Positions 61,008 through 64,000 of a stretch of 64,000 nt of DNA are shown piece by piece. How positions within the stretch are numbered: the stretch's first letter is position 1; every line of letters starts with the position of its first letter. Position numbers and translations under genes: made by a program. The notes below the pieces were generated by a model, which was given only the letters and a program-made list of their open reading frames with translations, made no database searches and was not told the DNA's origin. The stretch comes from Palsa-504 sp963753225 (GTDB taxonomy: Bacteria; Actinomycetota; Actinomycetes; Streptosporangiales; Streptosporangiaceae): contig CAVWBQ010000015.1 in the NCBI GenBank assembly GCA_963753225.1, positions 186,001-250,000 on the forward strand, read 5' to 3'.

Positions 61008-61490
61008 TCAGAGGACGTGGCTGCCGTACATCTCGCCGAGGGGGTCGGCTAGCAGTTCCAGGCGGGCGCCGTCGGGGTCGCGGAAGTACAGCGACGTGCC
61101 GCTCTCCTCCATGTACTCGATGCCGGCCGCCTCGAGGTTGGCGCGCAGCGCGGCCCACTTCCCTGGCGTCACCGAGATCGCGATGTGGTGCAGGCCGCCG
61201 AGGACCTCGGCGTACGGGCCGAGGTCCAGCCCGGGGAAGTCGAAGAAGGCCAGCAGGTTGCCGTTCCCGACGTCGAAGAAGAAGTGGTTGGACCCCTGGT
61301 AGTCGCGGTTCTCGATGATCTCGGTCAGCGGGAACTCCAGGACCCCCTGGTAGAAGCGGATCGTCCGCTCCACGTCGGAGCTCAGCAGGGCGGTGTGGTG
61401 AATGCCGCGGGCGCTGCTCGACGGCCGTTCGGCCCTGACGTACTCGGAGTGCAGCCTGGCCCGCTCCGCTTCGACGGCGGCGAGATCCAT
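61008..61490 (-). CDS. VOC-superfamily (glyoxalase/dioxygenase-like) protein
   Basis: The 160-residue single-domain protein has GIHHTALLSSDVERTIRFYQGVLEFPLTEIIEN, FFDVGNGNLLAFFDFPG, GGLHHIAISV and SLYFRDPDGARLELLADP. This gives the paired beta-alpha-beta-beta-beta motifs with the usual His, His and Glu metal ligands. It could be a lyase, isomerase or dioxygenase. It lies 16 bases after the mycothiol-dependent-isomerase-like gene, so a joint role in aromatic or thiol chemistry is possible. Confidence 0.88.
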   Translation of the reverse strand: MDLAAVEAERARLHSEYVRAERPSSSARGIHHTALLSSDVERTIRFYQGVLEFPLTEIIENRDYQGSNHFFFDVGNGNLLAFFDFPGLDLGPYAEVLGGLHHIAISVTPGKWAALRANLEAAGIEYMEESGTSLYFRDPDGARLELLADPLGEMYGSHVL

Positions 61491-61506
61491 GGTCGGTCCC
61501 TCCCCT

Positions 61507-62322
61507 TCAGATCCGGAAGAACGAGTTCAGGAACCGGTCGGCCACCGCGCGGTCACCCCGGATGGTGCCCGCGTTCATGCGGCCGAACGCGGTCAGCACC
61601 AGGCTCCCGGGATCGAACTCGATCACGGCGGGCATGCCGGACACGTCCTCCCGAGCGTAGCCCAGGCCCTCGGAGGTGATGTTCACCAGGTAGTCCACCG
61701 CGTTGCGGCCGGACACCCTGACGCCCACGGCGAGCGCCTCGCCGTCGGCCTGCGCCTGCGTGGTCGCCTGCCACAGGATGAACATGAACGGCACCAGCAT
61801 GTCCGCGGTGTCGCCGGCCAGGCCGTGTGCCCGCCCGGTGCCCTGGCGGATGTCCCAGCTGTGCACGCTGTAGTCCATGAGCTGGAACACCGGGTAGAAG
61901 TAGGCCGGCAGCGGTCCCATGTACTTGTGCCCGACCAGCTGGCCGCCCCACTCATCGGGGCCGAGGGCCGCGGAGGTCTCCATCATCTTCTCGAAGTCGT
62001 TCCGCAGCCGCGTGATCGCGTCGCCCTGGGTCAGCTCGCGATGGGACCTGGCGCCCTCGTCGAGGCGCTCCTGCATGGCCGTCACGCCGAGGGGATCGTC
62101 GGCCTGGCCGCCGGCGGCCGCCGCGTGAAAGCCGGTGAAATAGCTCTCGGTCACGTCGATCAGGTGGCCGACGATGTCCCTGACCTCCCACTTGGGGCAC
62201 GCGGTCGGCGCGGTCCACCGGTCAGCGGCCTCGGCCATCTCGAACATCGCCCCGGCTTCCAGCCGAACGAGGCGCAGCAGGTTGTCCTTGGCTTGGTAGT
62301 TCGTTGCGTCCCAGTCGTTCAT
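61507..62322 (-). CDS. Maleylpyruvate isomerase-like protein (DinB/MDMPI fold)
   Basis: The 271-residue protein has an N-terminal MDMPI/DinB-like four-helix domain with the ligand-like histidines in WEVRDIVGHLIDVTESYFTGFH and YSVHSWDIRQGTG. A C-terminal domain of SCP2-like character follows (SGMPAVIEFDPGSLVLTAFGRMNAGTIRGD). Members include mycothiol-dependent maleylpyruvate isomerase; the thiol partner fits an actinobacterium. The ATG at 62322 has GGGAGG upstream, and a longer frame has no such site. Confidence 0.83.
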   Translation of the reverse strand: MNDWDATNYQAKDNLLRLVRLEAGAMFEMAEAADRWTAPTACPKWEVRDIVGHLIDVTESYFTGFHAAAAGGQADDPLGVTAMQERLDEGARSHRELTQGDAITRLRNDFEKMMETSAALGPDEWGGQLVGHKYMGPLPAYFYPVFQLMDYSVHSWDIRQGTGRAHGLAGDTADMLVPFMFILWQATTQAQADGEALAVGVRVSGRNAVDYLVNITSEGLGYAREDVSGMPAVIEFDPGSLVLTAFGRMNAGTIRGDRAVADRFLNSFFRI

Positions 62323-62476
62323 GCCGACCCTCCCCTGGTCGCGGGTTCGCATTTCGAACGGAAGTTCATACGGCGAAACCCTAGAACGTTCAAGCTTTCC
62401 GGTCAACGGGCCGCAGCGGATTGGTTACGGCACGCTGCGGACGAGCGAGATGCGACCGGTGGGCGCGTGAACAGAC

Positions 62477-64000
62477 CTATCGATCGTGGTTGAGTACCGT
62501 GACAAGCGCGGGCAAACCGGGCACCGGGCCGTCCTCGATCAGCCGGCTCAGCGCGGCGGTGTCCAGGTGGCCCGCCACCAGGTCGGCCAGCAGGTCGAGC
62601 CGCGCCTCCCGGACGGCGGCGAAGCTGGTGCCGGGCGCGGGCGTGAAGTCCCGGCCTGCCAGCGCCGCCACCTCGGCCAGGAAGGCCCGCCTGAACTCGT
62701 CGTTCTCCAGCACGCCGTGCCAGCTGGTGCCCCAGACCGGGCCGCGGCGGCAGCCGTCGAGGAAGGGTTCTGACCCTTCGCCTGCCGGGTCGGTGACCTC
62801 GGCGACGCCGTGATGGATCTCGTACCCGGCCACCGGCGCGCCCAGCGCGCTCCCCCGCGGGCGGCCGAGGATCTTCTCCGCGCCGAACCGGACGTGCACC
62901 GGCAGCAGCCCGAGCCCGTCGACCACGCCGCGGCGCGATTCCACCTCGTCCTCGATCCGGCCGGCCAGCATCTGGTAGCCGCCGCAGATGCCGAGCACAG
63001 GACGGCCGGCCCGGGCCCGCTCGGTGACCGCGGCGGCCAGGCCGCGGTCCCGCAGCCAGGCCAGGTCGGAGACGGTGGCCCGTGACCCGGGCAGCACCAC
63101 CAGGTCCGCGTCGGCCAGGTCGGCCGGGCTGACCGCGAAGCGCACCAGCACGCCGGGCTCGGCCGCCAGCGCGTCGACGTCGGTGAAGTTACTGATCCGG
63201 GGCAGCCGGACGACCGCGACCCTGAGAAAGTCTTTGATACCGAACGAACCGGGTTGCCCGCTGCGGTCGAGAGTGGTCGGGCGTTGATGGGTGGGCGGGA
63301 GGGAGAGCGAGTCCTCGGTGTCCAGCCATAGGCCCTCCTGCCAGGGCAGGACGCCGTAGACGGGGCGGCCGGTGAGCTGGCGGAGCATGACCAGGCCGCT
63401 GTCGAGCAGTTCCGGGGCACCGCGGAACTTGTTGATCACGAACCCTGAGATGAGCGCCTGGTCTTCCGGCGAGAGCAGGGCCAGCGTGCCGTACATGGCG
63501 GCGAACACCCCGCCGCGGTCGATGTCGCCGGTCACGATGACCGGCAGGCCGGCCGCGCGGGCCAGGCCCATGTTGGCCACGTCGGTTTCGCGCAGGTTGA
63601 TCTCGGCCGGGCTGCCCGCGCCCTCGCAGATGACCACGTCGTAGGCGTCCCGCAGCCGGGTCAGGCTGTCCAGGGCGACCTGGCGCAGCCGCGGCGCGTG
63701 CGCGCGGTAACCTACCGCGTCGGCTTCGGCCTCGGGATGGCCGAGCACGACCACCTGGCTGCGCCGGTCACTGCCCGGCTTGAGCAGCACCGGGTTCATG
63801 TCGGCGACCGGCTCGACGCCGGCCGCGGCCGCCTGCATCGCCTGGGCACGGCCGATCTCGGCGCCGTCCAAGGTGACGAAGGAATTCAGCGACATGTTCT
63901 GCGCCTTGAACGGCGCCACCTTTACGCCCTGCCGGGCTAGCCACCGGCACAACCCGGCGACCAGCACGCTCTTGCCCGCGTCCGAACCTGTCCCGGCGAC
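62477..64000 (-). CDS. cobQ: Cobyric acid synthase CobQ (5' end outside window)
   Basis: The frame enters from the window edge with GTGSDAGKSVLVAGLCRWLARQG, the N-terminal P-loop. It continues with FKAQNMSLNSFVTLDGAEIGRAQAMQA, CEGAGSPAEINLRETDVANMGLA and GDIDRGGVFAAMYGTL. The glutaminase domain has the nucleophilic Cys in LGICGGYQMLAG and ends with GTSWHGVLEND. CobQ adds four amides to adenosylcobyrinate a,c-diamide to give cobyric acid. It is away from the riboswitch operon; its promoter is outside the window. Only the first few residues are missing. Confidence 0.95.
   Translation of the reverse strand, partial: VAGTGSDAGKSVLVAGLCRWLARQGVKVAPFKAQNMSLNSFVTLDGAEIGRAQAMQAAAAGVEPVADMNPVLLKPGSDRRSQVVVLGHPEAEADAVGYRAHAPRLRQVALDSLTRLRDAYDVVICEGAGSPAEINLRETDVANMGLARAAGLPVIVTGDIDRGGVFAAMYGTLALLSPEDQALISGFVINKFRGAPELLDSGLVMLRQLTGRPVYGVLPWQEGLWLDTEDSLSLPPTHQRPTTLDRSGQPGSFGIKDFLRVAVVRLPRISNFTDVDALAAEPGVLVRFAVSPADLADADLVVLPGSRATVSDLAWLRDRGLAAAVTERARAGRPVLGICGGYQMLAGRIEDEVESRRGVVDGLGLLPVHVRFGAEKILGRPRGSALGAPVAGYEIHHGVAEVTDPAGEGSEPFLDGCRRGPVWGTSWHGVLENDEFRRAFLAEVAALAGRDFTPAPGTSFAAVREARLDLLADLVAGHLDTAALSRLIEDGPVPGLPALVTVLNHDR

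Overview
The window is high-GC DNA from a filamentous-type actinobacterium. The evidence is dense GC-rich coding sequence with ATGA, GTGA and TGATG overlaps, XRE/DUF397 pairs, DUF1707, DUF222 (13E12-type) and DUF574 families, a mycothiol-dependent-isomerase-like protein, and a Streptomyces-like pair of dynamin-related GTPases. A Streptosporangiales-like origin fits, but no rRNA or other marker gene is present to prove it. I saw no tRNA, rRNA or CRISPR array.

Layout. 1-4671: partial aldo/keto reductase and a histidine-utilisation operon (hutU, an M20 amidohydrolase, hutF). 4752-9945: P-loop kinase, HtrA-type protease, methyltransferase, quinone oxidoreductase, small membrane protein, DUF1622 protein and a DUF1622 remnant. 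10178-13173: DUF222/HNH protein behind a near-consensus promoter in an AT-rich stretch, then two DUF1707 membrane proteins. 13198-17813: dynamin-like GTPase pair. 17943-32735: a 12-gene cobalamin operon on the minus strand, led by a cobalamin riboswitch; a solo TnpB gene sits immediately upstream. 34343-37958: nucleotide-sugar/glycosyltransferase group (frameshifted epimerase, GT2, GtrA, SQD1-like epimerase). 38000-39862: MBL hydrolase, DUF6504, DUF4262. 40015-43016: a small peptide with a double-glycine leader and a 32-residue core containing 20 histidines, followed by a transporter that combines an HlyD-like domain, a C39 peptidase and an ABC exporter. 43013-49057: glyA, nucleoside hydrolase, anti-sigma-like ATPase, XRE/DUF397 pair, a second DUF397-like protein and a DUF574 methyltransferase. 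49274-52884: frameshifted cobN. 52991-58647: membrane protein, OmpR-type two-component pair, and two tandem membrane-anchored ECF-sigma-like proteins, the second lacking region 4. 58648-58994: a MITE-like element inserted in a CTAG. 58995-62322: PfkB kinase, ADP-ribosylglycohydrolase, VOC protein, maleylpyruvate-isomerase-like protein. 62477-64000: 5'-truncated cobQ.

How genes work together. The cob operon, cobN and cobQ cover most of corrin-ring synthesis, cobalt insertion, adenosylation, amidation and the lower ligand. Markers of both the early-cobalt route (CbiX, CbiD, CbiG) and the late-cobalt route (CobN, ChlD-type subunit) are present. CobG, CobK, CbiB, CobU and CobS are not in the window.

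The most promising undescribed system is the histidine-rich peptide with its single-polypeptide processing exporter at 40.0-43.0 kb. Also notable are the sigma-factor paralogue that kept its membrane anchor but lost region 4, and the MITE-like insertion into a stop tetranucleotide shared by two convergent genes.
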